A stretch of DNA of 64,000 nt from Plenodomus lindquistii. Taxonomy: Eukaryota > Ascomycota > Dothideomycetes > Pleosporales > Leptosphaeriaceae. The notes under the pieces are model-generated. The model had not been told where the DNA came from. It did no database searches and saw only the letters and a program-made list of their open reading frames with translations. Below, piece after piece: positions 1 to 12,132 of the stretch (the first letter of the stretch is position 1; each line of letters opens with the position of its first letter). The DNA lies in the NCBI GenBank assembly GCA_025504975.1, contig JANUWI010000018.1:372001-436000 (forward strand), read 5' to 3'. The translations under genes were made by a program, and so were the position numbers.

Positions 1-688
1 CCGATTCGCGCCCCAACGGAAATGACCTCAGACCGAGTCACAAGCACACACTTCGCTGCACTTTACGGCGTTCACCACGATACCCCAGGATTGGCAGAAG
101 CCACCTACCACCATACATTACGAGCATGAGCATTGGGACGGCGTTTGGGCAACTGGGCTTACACAGCATGGACCGAGGGACAACCGCATTGGGCTCTGTA
201 TATTATACTACAGCCGACGGGTGTGCGCATGGCTGTGCGCACACAACGCCAGGCCACGATGTATACGATCTGCATAGGACTGTTGTCATATAATGGAAGA
301 GTTCATGATAACCATACTTCTCGGCCAAACATGTGTCGCGCTTGTTCATGCTTGCCTTGTGAGAAGCAATGGGCCACGATGACGTCGCTGGTAGACGGAC
401 TTGTTAACTTGAGCTTGTGAAGATCTATCAACGACTTAGCTAAGACGTCGTTTGTGACTTATCAAGACGATGGATGCATTCAAGTACACATAACCATGCC
501 AATCGAAGTTTCGAGACGCGTCCAAGCCTCGGGTTGCTGAAGCCAATGATCGATCGGCTAACTTGACCCAACATCAAAAAAGTTCCGCCGGCAGTTGCCG
601 CTGCATCAGCGAGAGCGAACATTTTGGATTACACAGCAACACCACCGCCATTTCGCAGTCATTGATTCCCCTCGGAAACAACGTCAAA
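1..688. other. Upstream region of MDJ1, no gene seen
   Basis: No open frame here has recognisable protein content or splice structure. A 95-codon plus-strand frame at 133-420 looks like chance. The last 150 bases presumably hold the MDJ1 promoter and leader; I see no clear TATA box. Confidence 0.5.
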
Positions 689-2349
689 ATGAGCCTCGTT
701 AGTCCATTACCACTGAGGGCGGTCGCCCCCGCTCGTCTGGTCACTGCATCCGCCTCCTCTCAATGTCGTCAGCGCCGTCGCTACTCGCAAATATCGCAAA
801 CACCATCGAAGCGGCCCTCTGCACCGGCGAGGAGACAGCAGCAGCATGCGCCGTCAATACGAGTATGTCGAGAGCCCCATTGAAATTGAAGCCGTGTACT
901 TTGCTGACAAGATCGCTGCAGTGCTTCCATGCGACCTCGCCCGCTTTTGCCATGCCCGACCCGTACCAAACCCTCGGTGTCAGCAAAAGCGCATCCGCCG
1001 CCGAGATCAAGAAAGCATACTACGGCCTAGCGAAGAAATACCATCCTGATACCAATAAAGACGCGGGCGCAAAGGAGAAGTTTGCCGCCGCACAGGCCGC
1101 ATACGAAGTGCTCTCCGACGCCGAGAAGAAGAAGGCTTTTGACTCTTACGGTGCCGGCGCCTTTGATGCGAACGGTGGCTTCAATCCCGGGGCTGCTGGC
1201 GCTGGCGGACCAGGCGGCAACCCATTTGGAGGGGGCTTTGGTGGTTTTGGCGGATTTGGCGGAGGGGCGCAAGGTGGCTTCCAGGACATCAACTTTGATG
1301 ATCTATTTGGCGCATTCACCGGGGGGCGAAGAGGAAGAACTGGCGGTGGTGGGCGAAGGAATCCTTTTGAAGAGCAGGTCATGGTCGGCGACAACATCGA
1401 GGTTCAAACCAACATCTCGTTCTTGGATGCCGCTAGGGGTGTCAAGAAGGATATACATATCACGCCGCTTGTCGAGTGTGGAACATGCACAGGAAGTGGA
1501 CTGAAGAAGGGCGCAAAGAGAGCAGAATGTAAGAGCTGCGGGGGTACTGGACAAAGAGTGACGAGCATGGGCGGCTTCCACATGAGCGCGACCTGTGGAT
1601 CTTGTGGGGGATCTGGCTTCGCGATACCGAGAGGCTCATCCTGCAGCACCTGCGGTGGTGACGGTGCCGTCAAGGAGCGAAAGACAATCTCCATTGACAT
1701 CCCCGGCGGCGTAGAAGATGGCATGCGATTGCGCGTCAACGGAGAAGGAGACGCACCGCTCACAGGACAAGCAGCATCAGCTGGAACCATACACGGCCAA
1801 AAAGGTGATCTCTACGTGCTCATCCGCGTAGCCACCGACGCAAAGTTCAAGCGCAACGGCTCCGACATTCTCCACACTGCAACCATCCCCCTCACAACCG
1901 CCGTTCTGGGAGGAGAAATCAAAGTGCCCACTCTCGACGGCGAAGTCATGGTCAAAGTGCCTACAGGCTCAGGAACCGGCGACCGCGTCACGTTGTCGGG
2001 CATGGGCATGAAAGTGCTCTCGTCGGGCCGTCGGGGCGGCAAAGGCGATCTAAAGGTCGAGTTCAAAGTGTCGATGCCCAAGTACCTCAGCGTAAACCAA
2101 CGAACGATTCTGGAAATGTTGGCCGATGAAATGGGCGACTCGCACGCAAACCGAGTCATTAACCCGGGCAAGTGGAAGGCAGAGCAGCAGGCTGCGGGCA
2201 GGAGTGGTGGCAGCGGCAACACGGTGGGGGGCGATCACTCGAATGAGGGATTCTTGAAGAGCGCATGGCATAATCTTACGGGACAGCATAAGCACATGAA
2301 TGATGAGGATGATGAGCCGAAGAAGGGGTCTGGGTCGGGATCTGCGTAG
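689..2349 (+). CDS. MDJ1: Mitochondrial DnaJ chaperone (Mdj1-like)
   Basis: Type I J-protein that recruits and stimulates mitochondrial Hsp70 in the matrix for folding and protein quality control. Model: join(689..862, 922..2349), 533 aa. The 59-nt intron 863-921 has a GTATGT donor, CTGAC branch at 904-908 and CAG acceptor. Splicing joins an Arg/Ser/Ala-rich, acid-free presequence (residues 1-60, with RRRYSQ and CFHATS) to the J domain. The J domain (about 72-135) carries the HPD motif at 99-101. A Gly/Phe-rich stretch follows, then four CxxCxGxG zinc repeats (CGTCTGSG, CKSCGGTG, CGSCGGSG, CSTCGGDG) and the C-terminal substrate-binding domain. A purely genomic reading would start at 763 in the exon-2 frame and would lose the presequence; the spliced model is clearly better. 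The first gene to the right is BRO1, 1.26 kb away. Confidence 0.9.
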
Positions 2350-3614
2350 ATGTGTAGGGGTTTTATGGGTGTAGACCGATGAGTTGATGGATGTCACGAT
2401 GAAGTTTGGCGCACGCGATGGAAGCATCGCAGGCGCAGGCACTCTCCCCCTTGCCCTCTCCTCTTCTTCCCAAGACACGATAGCATTTAATGGCGTTTTG
2501 AGCCGATGGAGCTGTTTTGGTCAAGCAAGCCGTGTAGAAAGTATCTTGTATGTAGCCTCTCGACTCACGCAGGGCTTGTATTGTATGTACGTATTATGTA
2601 TGTTATGTATGTAGATTATAACGATCGATCAACAAACATAATCAATCCATAAAGCAAGAAAATCCTTTATAATCATGACTAAGTAACTGACCGCACGACC
2701 CTTGCTTCCCCTGTGAGCGCTTCATACTCTCCACATCTTCATTCACAACCCACAGCAGTACTCTATGTCCGGGTAGATCAATATATCGAAGGCGCTTACC
2801 ACGCCAAGCCGCGGGCTTCTGGTGCTCTGAGTGGCTGGTAGCGAGCCGCAGGAACCAGGATGACCCCCCTCATCGCGGGTTCAGTTTCTAGGTGTACATG
2901 GCAACGGTGTGACACTTGGGGTTGGAGGCACATGGCGATGCGATGCGATTAGCGGTTTGGAGCTTACGGCGCGTACGGCGTGGGATTGGTGAGGGGAGGG
3001 AGTGGGCGCATGCACTGTGCTGTGTGCCTGCAGGTTGCTTAGATACTGCCCCGCCGTAGAGCACTCTAGAGTAGGGTGGGTAGTGCTAGTGAGGTGAGGC
3101 ACATGTACGCATCTTGCATCTCCACGCCCATCTTCGCCTCGCCTCGCTTCCATAGATTTCAATCTCGCCTTGCGCTGTGCTCTGCTGTGCCACACACACA
3201 CACACAATCGCCCTTTGTGCTTCCCTTGGTCCCGGACATCTGGGGTTCATCCAGTGTGTGTTTCGACGTCCCGTCTGATCGTGTTGGCCGTGGAGACCGA
3301 CATTCCCGACATGTGCTTGTGAGTTGGTACGCGGCCAACGACCGACCCGCCAGCGCAACACGCTCCCACGTCATCCCGCCTGTGCATATTCTCTCCACGC
3401 GACGAGTCCTCGATAGACTGCCTGACACCGCCTGTTGCTGCTGCCTGAGAAGCAATTGCTGCCGCCGATATAGACCACGGCCCGTCTGACACGAGGGCCG
3501 CCGCACCCAGGCCAACACCTCCGCTTACACCCTCCTCCCCTCTGACCCTCCCACCTCGCGACCACGCCTCTCCACAAAGCGCCCCCGTCGGCCGCTTCCC
3601 CCCATCTACCCGCC
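2350..3614. other. Intergenic MDJ1-BRO1 with CA repeat and CT-rich leader
   Basis: There is no credible gene. It contains a (CA)8 microsatellite at 3191-3206. A C/T-rich stretch of about 110 bases lies immediately before the BRO1 start, as is common in fungal promoters and leaders. Several overlapping short frames on both strands around 2880-3690 lack family signals. Confidence 0.5.
3191..3206. repeat. (CA)8 microsatellite
   Basis: Eight perfect CA dinucleotides, visible directly, in the presumed BRO1 5' region. Confidence 0.9.
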
Positions 3615-6600
3615 ATGACGACGCAAATACCCATGATCTCGGTCCCGCTCAAGCAGACCAACGAGATCGACTGGGTGCAGCCGCTCAAGGGCTACATACG
3701 CCAGACCTACGGCGACGACCCAGAGCGCTACAATGAAGAATGCAACACGCTGAATCGACTACGGCAGGACATGCGGGGCGCGGGCAAAGATAGTGCGGCC
3801 GGGAGGGATCTGCTGTATCGATACTATGGCCAGTTGGAATTGTTGGATCTGAGGTTTCCCGTGGATGAGAATCACATCAAGATTAGCTTTACTTGGTACG
3901 TTGAAGGTTGTTGGCATACGTGGGATACACATCGAAATAGGCAAGATATCTGAGCAATGAATAGACGCACTAACACAGCCTCAGGTTCGACGCCTTTACC
4001 CACAAACCCACCTCCCAATACTCGCTCGCCTACGAAAAGGCCTCCATAATCTTCAACATCTCCGCCGTCCTTTCCTGCCACGCCGCCCACCAGAATCGCC
4101 ACGAAGATGTCGGCCTCAAGACCTCGTATCACTCCTTCCAGGCCTCCGCAGGCATGTTCACGTACATCAACGAGAACTTCCTCCACGCTCCATCGACGGA
4201 TCTGAGTAGGGAGACGGTCAAGACGTTGATTGCGATCACACTGGCACAGGCGCAAGAAGTCTTTCTAGAGAAGCAGATTGCAGACGGAAAGAAGGTGGGA
4301 CTGTTGGCCAAATTGGCAAGTCAGGCCGCGTTTTTGTATACACAGGCTACCGAGGGTGCGCAGGAAAATGTCACGAATGCCGTGTTTGAGAAGGTGTGGC
4401 TGTTGGTCTGCCAGATCAAAGCGCACTACATGGCCTCGGTGGCCCAATACTACCAGGCGCTGGCTGATGACGATGCAAACTCGCATGGTGTAGCCATCTG
4501 CAGACTACAGGTTGCAGAAGCGCATGCGAAAGATGCTAATCGAACGGCGAACAGTTTCCCGAACAATACGCCTGCGAACTCGAATCTAACACCGGAGACT
4601 GGAGGCATACTGGCTGAGATGACGAAGAAGCACTTGGCCAATGTGCAAGAGAAGATTGCGGAATTTTCAAAGGACAACGATTTTATATACCACCAGGGCA
4701 TCCCGAATGAAGCTGCATTGACGCCTGTGCCGAAGCTGCCAGCGGCCAAGGCGATACCGGTTAGCGAGTTGTATCAAGGGCAGGATATCCAGAGGATCAT
4801 TGGGCCAGATATCTTCCAGAAGATTGTACCTCTGGCTGTAACCGAGTCAGCAAGTCTCTACGATGAGGAAAAGGCAAAGCTGATACGCGCTGAGAGCGAG
4901 CGAGTCGAGGTTGCCAACGACGAAATGGCAGCAAGTCTGGACTACCTCAAATTACCCGACAGTTTGAACGTGCTAAGAGGTGGCATGGACCAGGACAACA
5001 TGGTGGACAATGACTTCCGGCAATGGTGTCAAGCGTTGGCAGGACACCAGCATTTCCCCACGGCGTTTGAACAGCTCAACAAGGACAAGTCTGAGATTAT
5101 CAACTCGCTCGAATCCAGTATGAAGCAATTGGACATGGAGGAAAGCGTGTGCGAGAAGATGAGATCAAAGTACGGAGCAGAGTGGACACAGCAGCCTAGC
5201 TCTCGCCTCACCTCGACGCTACGGAGCGATATCAGGAATTACCGCGGAGCTGTGGATGAAGCGGCGAATAGTGACGCACAGCTGTACAATACGTTCCGAC
5301 AGTGTGAAGCGGATTTTGATGAGATGCGCTCGGCTGGAGAGACGGACGAGGCGGATGTACTGTACTCGAGAGCCATGGTTAAGGCTGGTGCAAGTAAAGG
5401 GAAGAGTCCGAGACCCGCGGAAGGGAATCTCATTGACGACGACATGGACGAGGGACCGACTGTCGCAGACCAGATTGGTGCTGTTGAGGATCTTCTGAGG
5501 AAGTTGAACCTTGTCAAGAAGGAGAGGACGCAGATACTCAAGGATCTGAAAGACAAGGTATGTACAAGGCTTTTGTGTTTTCCGCTGGAGAAGCTAATTT
5601 GGTCAGGTTCACTCCGACGACATCTCAAACGTTCTCATCTTGAACAAGAAAGCCATTGCGAACCAAGAAGCACAGCTCTTCAAAGCTGAGCTTGAAAAGT
5701 TTCGCCCGCATCAAAATCGCATACTCCAGGCCAATCACAAGCAGACATCGCTTCTGAAAGAACTCACCAGCACATACTCACACCTCCTCAAAGACAAGCG
5801 CGTACGATCCGAACAGAGCAAATACGAAGCTTTCTCGCGACAACGAAATACAGTCATGACCAAATACAGAAGAGTCTATCAAAGTTACAACGATCTCGAA
5901 CAAGGTCTCGACCGCGCAAAGAGCTTCTACAGCGAGATGAAGGACACGGCCTCGAGTCTGCAAAAGAACGTGGAGACTTTTGTGAACAATCGTCGATCAG
6001 AAGGAGGGCAATTACTCACCAAGATCGAGCAGAGCAAGTCGCAAGGCAGTGCGGACCACGAGCAACAACGCATGAAGGAGCTCATGGAAAGAATGTCCAT
6101 GGAGCCATCGGGCTCACCAGTCTCAGGCGGCAGCGGTAGCGGTGCACGAAAGAAGAGCATCCCACCTCCTCTCTCCTCAACACCCGCATACGGATCCACT
6201 TCAAACTCCGGCCATCCCGCATACAACCCGGCGGCCTCACCACCCGTAACCCCCCGGTACCCCATGACCAGCGCCCCAAGCCAACAAACCTACATGTCCC
6301 CGAGTCACTCGTACAACTCATCATCCACCAACCAACAACCGTACACGCACAACCAACCCCCACCCCGCCGCGAAAGCTACAATCAATACCCCCAACAACA
6401 CGCCCAATCCTCAACATACAACCCCCAATACAATCCCGTCTCCCCACCCCCCCACCAACAATTCTTCAATCCCCCTCCCGCACAACACCAACATCAACAT
6501 CAACATCAACATCAGCCGTGGGGTCAGCCCCCCGCGCAACAACAGCAACAGCAGTGGGGTGCTGCTGCACCGCAGCAACAAGGTCTACCGCAGGGTTATG

Positions 6601-6776
6601 TGCCGCCGCCGCCGCCGCCGGGACCGCCGCCGAGTCAGGGCATGGAGTTTGGCCATTTTAGTGCGGGGGGGTATCCGAGTGGGGCTGGGGGGTATGCGCA
6701 GGGGAGGCAGGGAGGGGGGCAGGGTGGTGGTGGGGGAGGGGGGGATCCGTGGGCGGGGTTGAGTGGGTGGAAGTGA
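3615..6776 (+). CDS. BRO1: BRO1-domain vacuolar sorting protein (Bro1/Alix type)
   Basis: Class E vacuolar sorting factor that works with ESCRT-III (Snf7) at endosomes and recruits the deubiquitinase that acts on cargo. Model: join(3615..3895, 3985..5557, 5607..6776), 1007 aa. Intron 1 (89 nt) has GTACGT, ACTAAC and TCAG and splits a Trp codon. Intron 2 (49 nt) has GTATGT and TCAG. The BRO1 domain spans about residues 5-390 (starting SVPLKQTNEIDWVQPLKGYI, with the YGDDPERYNEECNTLNRLRQ block). An ALIX V-like, coiled-coil-prone middle runs to about 730. The tail is very Pro/Gln/Gly-rich, with a HQ-repeat at about 6486-6513 and a polyproline run near 6600. The N-terminus fits the fungal Bro1 family, not the related pH regulator PalA/Rim20. 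The start is the first ATG, and the conserved block begins within ten residues of it. Confidence 0.9.
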
Positions 6777-9199
6777 AGGGGTGAAGGGGAGGAGAGGAGA
6801 GTTGAGGGGTGGTGGTGAGGTTGTAGGGAGGGGTGGGGTGGAGGGGGGTGGAGGATGGGTGATGATCTGGTTTATGGGCTGGGGAGGTGTGAGGGTCGTA
6901 CAGTTGTGTGGTATGGTATAGTGTGTAAATAAACCCCCCCTAACTCTTTCTCCCTCTCCCTCTCGAGAGAGTATGCATGTATGCATGTGTTAGGTCCGTA
7001 CGTACAACATCTCACATCGAATTCCAAGGACAAACAGCAGTTGCAATACAATCATCAATCATCAATCACATCTACAACCAAATCTTCTCCTCCCCCCCCG
7101 AAAATAAAAAATAGAAAAAAGCAAAATATTCACACATACACCATACTACCTCGACCCTCACTCAGCCTTTCACTTAACTCAACTTACTACAAACGATTTA
7201 AAAAAAAAACTTTAGCTAAACCTGTGATCCTGTGCTGGGCTGCAAGTTCGAGGGAGGTGGGGAAGGGTAGATGTAGGTGATGGATGATGGAAGTACCATA
7301 GTATGTTAACAAGCGCAAAGCGGGAAAAGAAGGGAAAGAAAGAGAAAGCAGAGTGAAGGTGGGGAGAATACAGACAGACTTGTACATGTTGTTAGTTATT
7401 TGCAAGACGCGCGGTGTGTTGGTACTGGGAAGGGGGTGGGTTGGTTGGTTGGTTGGATGGTTGGTAGTGGGGAGGACCTGGAGGGGAGGGGGGGGGCGCG
7501 ATAGGTTGGGAGGTTGGTTGGTGGATAAGGAAGGAAGAGATGGAGGGAAGAGAGGATTGTATTGGAAGAAGTTGGCTGCGTATATATATATATATATATA
7601 TATATATCCATATATAACTGCGACATTCCACAAACCTCTAACCAGCTAGATTGTAATCTTGTCTCTCCCCTCTCTGCTGCATGCGAGCGAAAAGGGTGGT
7701 GGTTGCAGATGTAATAAGATGGCGTTTTTTTTTTCCTGTTTCTTCTCACGTTTTTTTTTTGTGGTTTCAAAGCTCCTAACCTATTCCATCTACACTTCGC
7801 CCTTTTTTTTTCTAACACATACATACACGGGATCTGCCCTAATTTACCATAGGTGTGGCTTTTCTTGTGGCTTTTTGTCTGCGTATGTCGTACTTGGATT
7901 GCCGATAGGTAGGTCGGCGGTGTGAGAAAGTAAGCTTAACGTATCGCCTAGTAATCTATCCGCTTTACGCATGCACGTACGAACGCGTAGCGAGTGATAA
8001 AGTGAATATCTAACAAGATAGTAATAGGAGAATTGCAGTTGGGGTTTTGTTGTGGTGTGCTGTAGAGTGTGCATGTGATTAGGGGAACCTTAAAGGGCGA
8101 GATAATAACAACAACAATAGATAAAAGCATGTACAAACTCACCCCCATCTCCCATCTCCCATCTCCCAACCCACCACACCAAGCCCATACATTCCATCCA
8201 CCGTAGTCTCCACACTACACTCCGCACAATACCGAACCTCCTTGCTACAACGTGTATTCTCTAGCTATACGCAAGACGTTATGTTCAAGCAGTAGCCTGT
8301 TTGTGTAGTCTCCGCGGTACTGTGTGAGACTGAGCATTCTGTACAGAATACCAGTGGGGGATTTATTGGGTATGGATTGGAATTATTATGGATAGTATGG
8401 ATAGTATGGGAAGGGAGATGAGATGAGAGTATTGGTTTGGGGGCTAAGAGGGGGTGGGGGGGGGGAGATGATTGTGAGCTGGGGGGGTTGTATTGATACT
8501 ACAGGGCGTTTAAAAATTTGTTTGAGAAGTGCGGAAAGCCTGTAAGCATGATACTATGGGCGATATTAGTAAGGATAGAAAGTCTTACTAGTAGGCTGAC
8601 GATGGTCGTAGAGTGGACAACTTCAACTCAAATTTCAGCGAGAGACGAGTGGCTCGTCCACAACTTAGATTAGAAGATTTGATTCATTACTTGTAGCATA
8701 TACAATGACACCCTTATACCCATAAAGTCCCTAACACACTATGCTGTAGTCAGCACAGTATACTCACAAGTCCCCAACAAGTGCACAGAGGCTACGTGTA
8801 TATTCTAGGCCTAGTTGAGATAATGTTCTACAGGATCGACATGCTTTTGTTGTCTCCTCGCTGTTGTATGAAATTGAGCGTTTTGTACGAAAGATAACTA
8901 GAGGACTTCACAAGTTGTACATGCATTTCGCCAACCGAGCACTTTGCCAGTATAGAACGCGAAAGTCCATCTCAATAAGGAAAACATGACCCAAATTCCA
9001 GCATCTCAAAGGGCGCGTGTTCCACTATACGACCATGTCCATATCAGCTTAGCGTGGCGAAACCGACGCTAGTCAACCATCTCTCCATAAACCCATCAGT
9101 CTACATCCACACAACACCCCGACACCCCCTAACCCCCCAAAACCTCCCCGTTTCTTACCCCACACACAAACACTCCCACACTTCCACACTCCCACCGCA
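6777..9199. other. 2.4-kb low-complexity intergenic region
   Basis: No supportable gene. The strand is G-rich just after BRO1, then carries poly-T runs, a TTGG-rich tract near 7440-7475, a (TA) microsatellite at 7581-7607 and long homopolymers (7726-7810). Short frames here encode only low-complexity peptides. The last 150 bases are C/A-rich and precede the Nudix gene. Confidence 0.5.
7581..7607. repeat. (TA)n microsatellite
   Basis: 27 bases of uninterrupted TA alternation, followed after three bases by another short TATATA. Confidence 0.9.
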
Positions 9200-9979
9200 A
9201 TGTCAGAGTCCCAACGCCCCAAAGTCGGCGTCGGCGTCATAATCCACGACCACGCCGGCAACATCATCATGGGCGAGCGCGCCTCATCCCACGGCACAGG
9301 AACCCTGCAGTGCCCGGGGGGCCACCAAGAATACGGAGAATCGTGGGCTGAAACCGCGATTCGCGAGGTGTGCGAGGAAACGGGGTTGGAGGTGGGGAAT
9401 GTTAGGTTTTTGACGGCGACGAATGATGTGTTTGGCGAGGGGAAGCATTATATTACCATTTTTGTGACGGCGGAGATTGTGGGGGTGGAGAAGGTGGCTA
9501 AGGTATGTTGTGTTATTGTGGATTTTGTTCCCTTTTTTTTTGTTTGGTTGAAGATGTGTGGGGAGGGCGGCGGACCTTTTCCCTGTGGGTTCTTGAGGAA
9601 GTGACTTCTTTGATTCTTTAGAGAAGTAACTTTTTTTTTGGTTTTTTTTTTTGAAATCTTTCACGCAGTAACTTTTTCAGTTTTCTAACAGAGTAACTTT
9701 CTTAATTCTCTAATTTCGCAAAAACGAAAAAAAAAAATAAGATAAGAAAAAATAATAATAATCACGCGACTATCACTGACATCTCATTCTTCACAGCCAA
9801 TGGAACCCCACAAATGCGCAAAATGGGAATGGGTACCCTGGAGCCAAATGTGGGCATGGGCAAAAGAGCAGGCAGAAGCCGAAGACGCAGGGAGACAAGT
9901 GGGCAGGAAAATGTTCCTCCCGCTTGTTAATTTATGGCGCGAGTATCCAGAGCTGGAACATGTGCTTGATGGGCGGTGA
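9200..9979 (+). CDS. Nudix hydrolase
   Basis: Small Nudix pyrophosphohydrolase, probably cleaving an oxidised or modified nucleoside diphosphate derivative; the substrate cannot be told from sequence. Model: join(9200..9502, 9797..9979), 161 aa. The Nudix box GX5EX7REUXEEXGU is complete: G41, E47, R55-E56, E59-E60, G62. Exon 2 supplies a conserved-looking C-terminus (EPHKCAKWEWVPW) and ends at TGA 9977-9979. Without splicing, translation would run into the intron and stop at 9604, losing this part. The intron (9503-9796, GTATGT to CACAG, 294 nt) is about four times longer than most others here and contains a degenerate repeat. The ATG chosen is the first one after a C/A-rich leader. Confidence 0.85.
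9503..9796 (+). repeat. Long intron with degenerate AGTAACTTT repeats
   Basis: Within the Nudix intron, between about 9600 and 9715, an AGTRACTT element followed by a T-rich run recurs four times at irregular spacing of about 22-45 nt. The intron otherwise holds long T and A homopolymers. Its meaning is unknown. Confidence 0.6.
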
Positions 9980-10198
9980 TGGATGCGGATGCGGATGCGG
10001 ATGGAAATGGAGTGGGAAAATAATAGATATGGATATTTACAGCAAGGTCTCTCTCTGAGTCTGTCTGATGAGGTAGTAGCTATGAGTAATAGAGCAGTGT
10101 GGCATATCCTCACTCCCCCCATCCTAAGTCCCGATACACATACACTTTGTCCCAAACTACACACACACACACACCCCTCCATCCATCCCCTCAACCCG
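9980..10198. repeat. Short convergent spacer with GGATGC and CA repeats
   Basis: The 3' ends of the Nudix gene (plus) and the mannanase (minus) face each other here. The spacer carries three GGATGC units right after the Nudix stop and a (CA) run at about 10158-10174. Confidence 0.7.
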
Positions 10199-11652
10199 CT
10201 ACGTCGACAACTTGCCCTCTCTCCACCCCTGCACCTCATCAAGCGTAATCACATACTCATCCGCATAAACCCTCTTAAGCAACTCGACACTATTCCACGT
10301 CCCACCACTAATATACTCGCCCGTCCACACCACAAACCACGCCCAATCCGCGCTATACGCCTTCAACCCTTCAACCTCCATAACGCTCCCGACCTCCGTA
10401 TGCGCCACAATCTTCGTATCATCAGTGAGCTCCAACAACCGCTCATACGTCGCAGCCTGCGGCCCATGATCACCCTGCGCATATGTGTCTGCGGATACGA
10501 TATCCACAACGTCGTTTCCAGGGTACCACACTGGGTCGACGGAATTCCACACCCAGATGAGGTTGTTGAGTCCGTGGGTGTGCGTAAGGCGATCGTATAG
10601 GATGCGCCAGAGTTGTTTGGCGGGTTCGGGTCCTTCGGCGCCCCACCAAAACCATTTCCCTTCTGCCTCATGCAGTGGGCGAAATAGCACGGGGACACCG
10701 GCATCTTGCAGTTTGAGCAGCTGCACGGCGATAGTATCGATGTCGTGCATGAGGAGCGTGTAATTCGCATTCGTAGTGGAAGCCAATGCCGCGGAAATGG
10801 AAAAATCGGTCGCGGCGGTGTAGAAGCCGCTGTACCAGGGTTGCGTGGCGTTGTCGTAGAGTCCGACTGGTGCGCCCCAGTGCCAGACGAAGGTTACGAT
10901 GCCCCCCTTTTCGGCGAAGGCGAGCGCGTGCGAGATGTCCTGGGATGAGGCGCCGCGCGAGGTGCGGGAGTCGGTGTAGTCCATTAGGTCGAGGCCGAGG
11001 ATGGCGGGGGTGTGTCCGACGTTCGTGGTTACCCAGTCGAGGGAGGCTTGGTCTTGTTGGCCGCTGAGAATGTGGTTGCCGTAGATGCTGCCGAGGTAGG
11101 AGAGGAGGGCTTTGGCGTCGGCGTTGGCGTTCGGGTTTACGGGGGTGGTGGTGATGTTGTGGGGGGGACGGGGGGCGGAGGGAGAAATGGTGATGGCGTC
11201 GATGAGGTACCAGCCCCAGTTGTTTTGGATTTCAATGGTGTTGGAGCCGGTGTTGAGGAGGACTTGGCCGGCGCTGACGGTCGTCCATTGGGTGGTTGCT
11301 GGGAGGGAGATTTGCGAACCGCCGTTGTTGTTCAGGACGACGTAGGTGTATTTGTCGCCGTTGGGACCGTTGTAAATGAGGTTTAGGTCGTAGAGGCCAG
11401 AGGAATTGGCGCTGACGTTGAATGTGATCTTGTCTGTTGAGTCGGAGAAGCCCTCGACGTAGCCAGAACCTATGATATGGTGTTAGATTGGGGTCTTGCA
11501 GATAGTGGAACGTAAGGCGAGGTACCTGAAAAGCCAGCAAGTGAAGTACCAACGGTCACACCAGATAGAGTCGCATCTTCGGCTTCGTAAGTCACTGATT
11601 GGGCAGTGGCAAGCCCAACCAGCGCCGCAATTGTGACACCTATTCTGAGCAT
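10199..11652 (-). CDS. Secreted CBM35-GH26 endo-beta-1,4-mannanase
   Basis: Extracellular mannan-degrading enzyme, 465 aa. Model: complement(join(10199..11469, 11526..11652)), with a 56-nt intron (GTACCT donor, TCTAAC branch, ATAG acceptor). Residues 1-18 form a signal peptide (MLRIGVTIAALVGLATAQS, cleavage near 17-18). A CBM35-like beta-sandwich module follows (about 20-145, with YEAEDATLSG and NNWGWYLIDAI). The GH26 catalytic domain starts near 165. The predicted acid/base is E310 in RPLHEAEGKWFWW and the predicted nucleophile is E401 in IVAHTEVGS. CBM35 preceding GH26 is a known fungal architecture. A TATA-like element lies about 55 bases upstream of the ATG. It is expected to be carbon-regulated, but no such site was identified. 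Confidence 0.88.
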
Positions 11653-11706
11653 GATAGTAGTATAGCAAAATCTCTATGCCGAATAAACTGTCAGACCCTT
11701 AGCTCA

Positions 11707-11714
11707 CTATATAG
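11707..11714 (-). promoter_or_regulatory. TATA-like box upstream of mannanase
   Basis: The palindromic sequence CTATATAG sits about 55 bases before the mannanase ATG. This is a plausible core promoter element, judged by sequence and position only. Confidence 0.35.
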
Positions 11715-12132
11715 CCTACATACCTCGCATAGCCACCTACGCCAGACGCCAGCCATTATACCATTCTGGGAGCGGAGATACCCACTCCACAAGCTGCAGT
11801 ACTTCATTAATGTGAGAGCATTGGCACGTGAAAATCGGTCTGGTCGGAAATTATAGAAGGCTTCCAGAAAATGACGAAAACCGGGGAAGAGGCATGCGTG
11901 TGACTGGGGTTAATCTAGATAGATGAAGTGTCTCAAGATGGACAGGGGTGCGTGGTCCGCCAATGGTGCGAAAACGAAGACTGAGAATCCCGGGAACGAG
12001 AAAAATGTGAAAACGATGCCATTCCGGCGAGATGGTGGAAAACGAACCCCTGATGTATTGTCGATCTTTACTCTGCTGATAAGTGAAGCCTATACATCAC
12101 CTGTTCAGTATCAGCACATGCCATTGAAGTCC
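11715..12132. other. Spacer between mannanase and pepP
   Basis: It carries the mannanase promoter and the pepP 3' flank. I see no further gene; a 153-codon plus-strand frame at 11923-12384 runs into the 3' end of pepP antisense and shows no family signal. Confidence 0.4.

Noticed and set aside
763..921. Start of the DnaJ gene at ATG 763 in the exon-2 frame
   Set aside because: It would give a non-mitochondrial N-terminus. The 689 start with a GTATGT...CTGAC...CAG intron yields a typical presequence and joins in phase.
7581..7607. TA repeat as an origin or centromere-like signal
   Set aside because: Short simple repeat with nothing else to support such a role.
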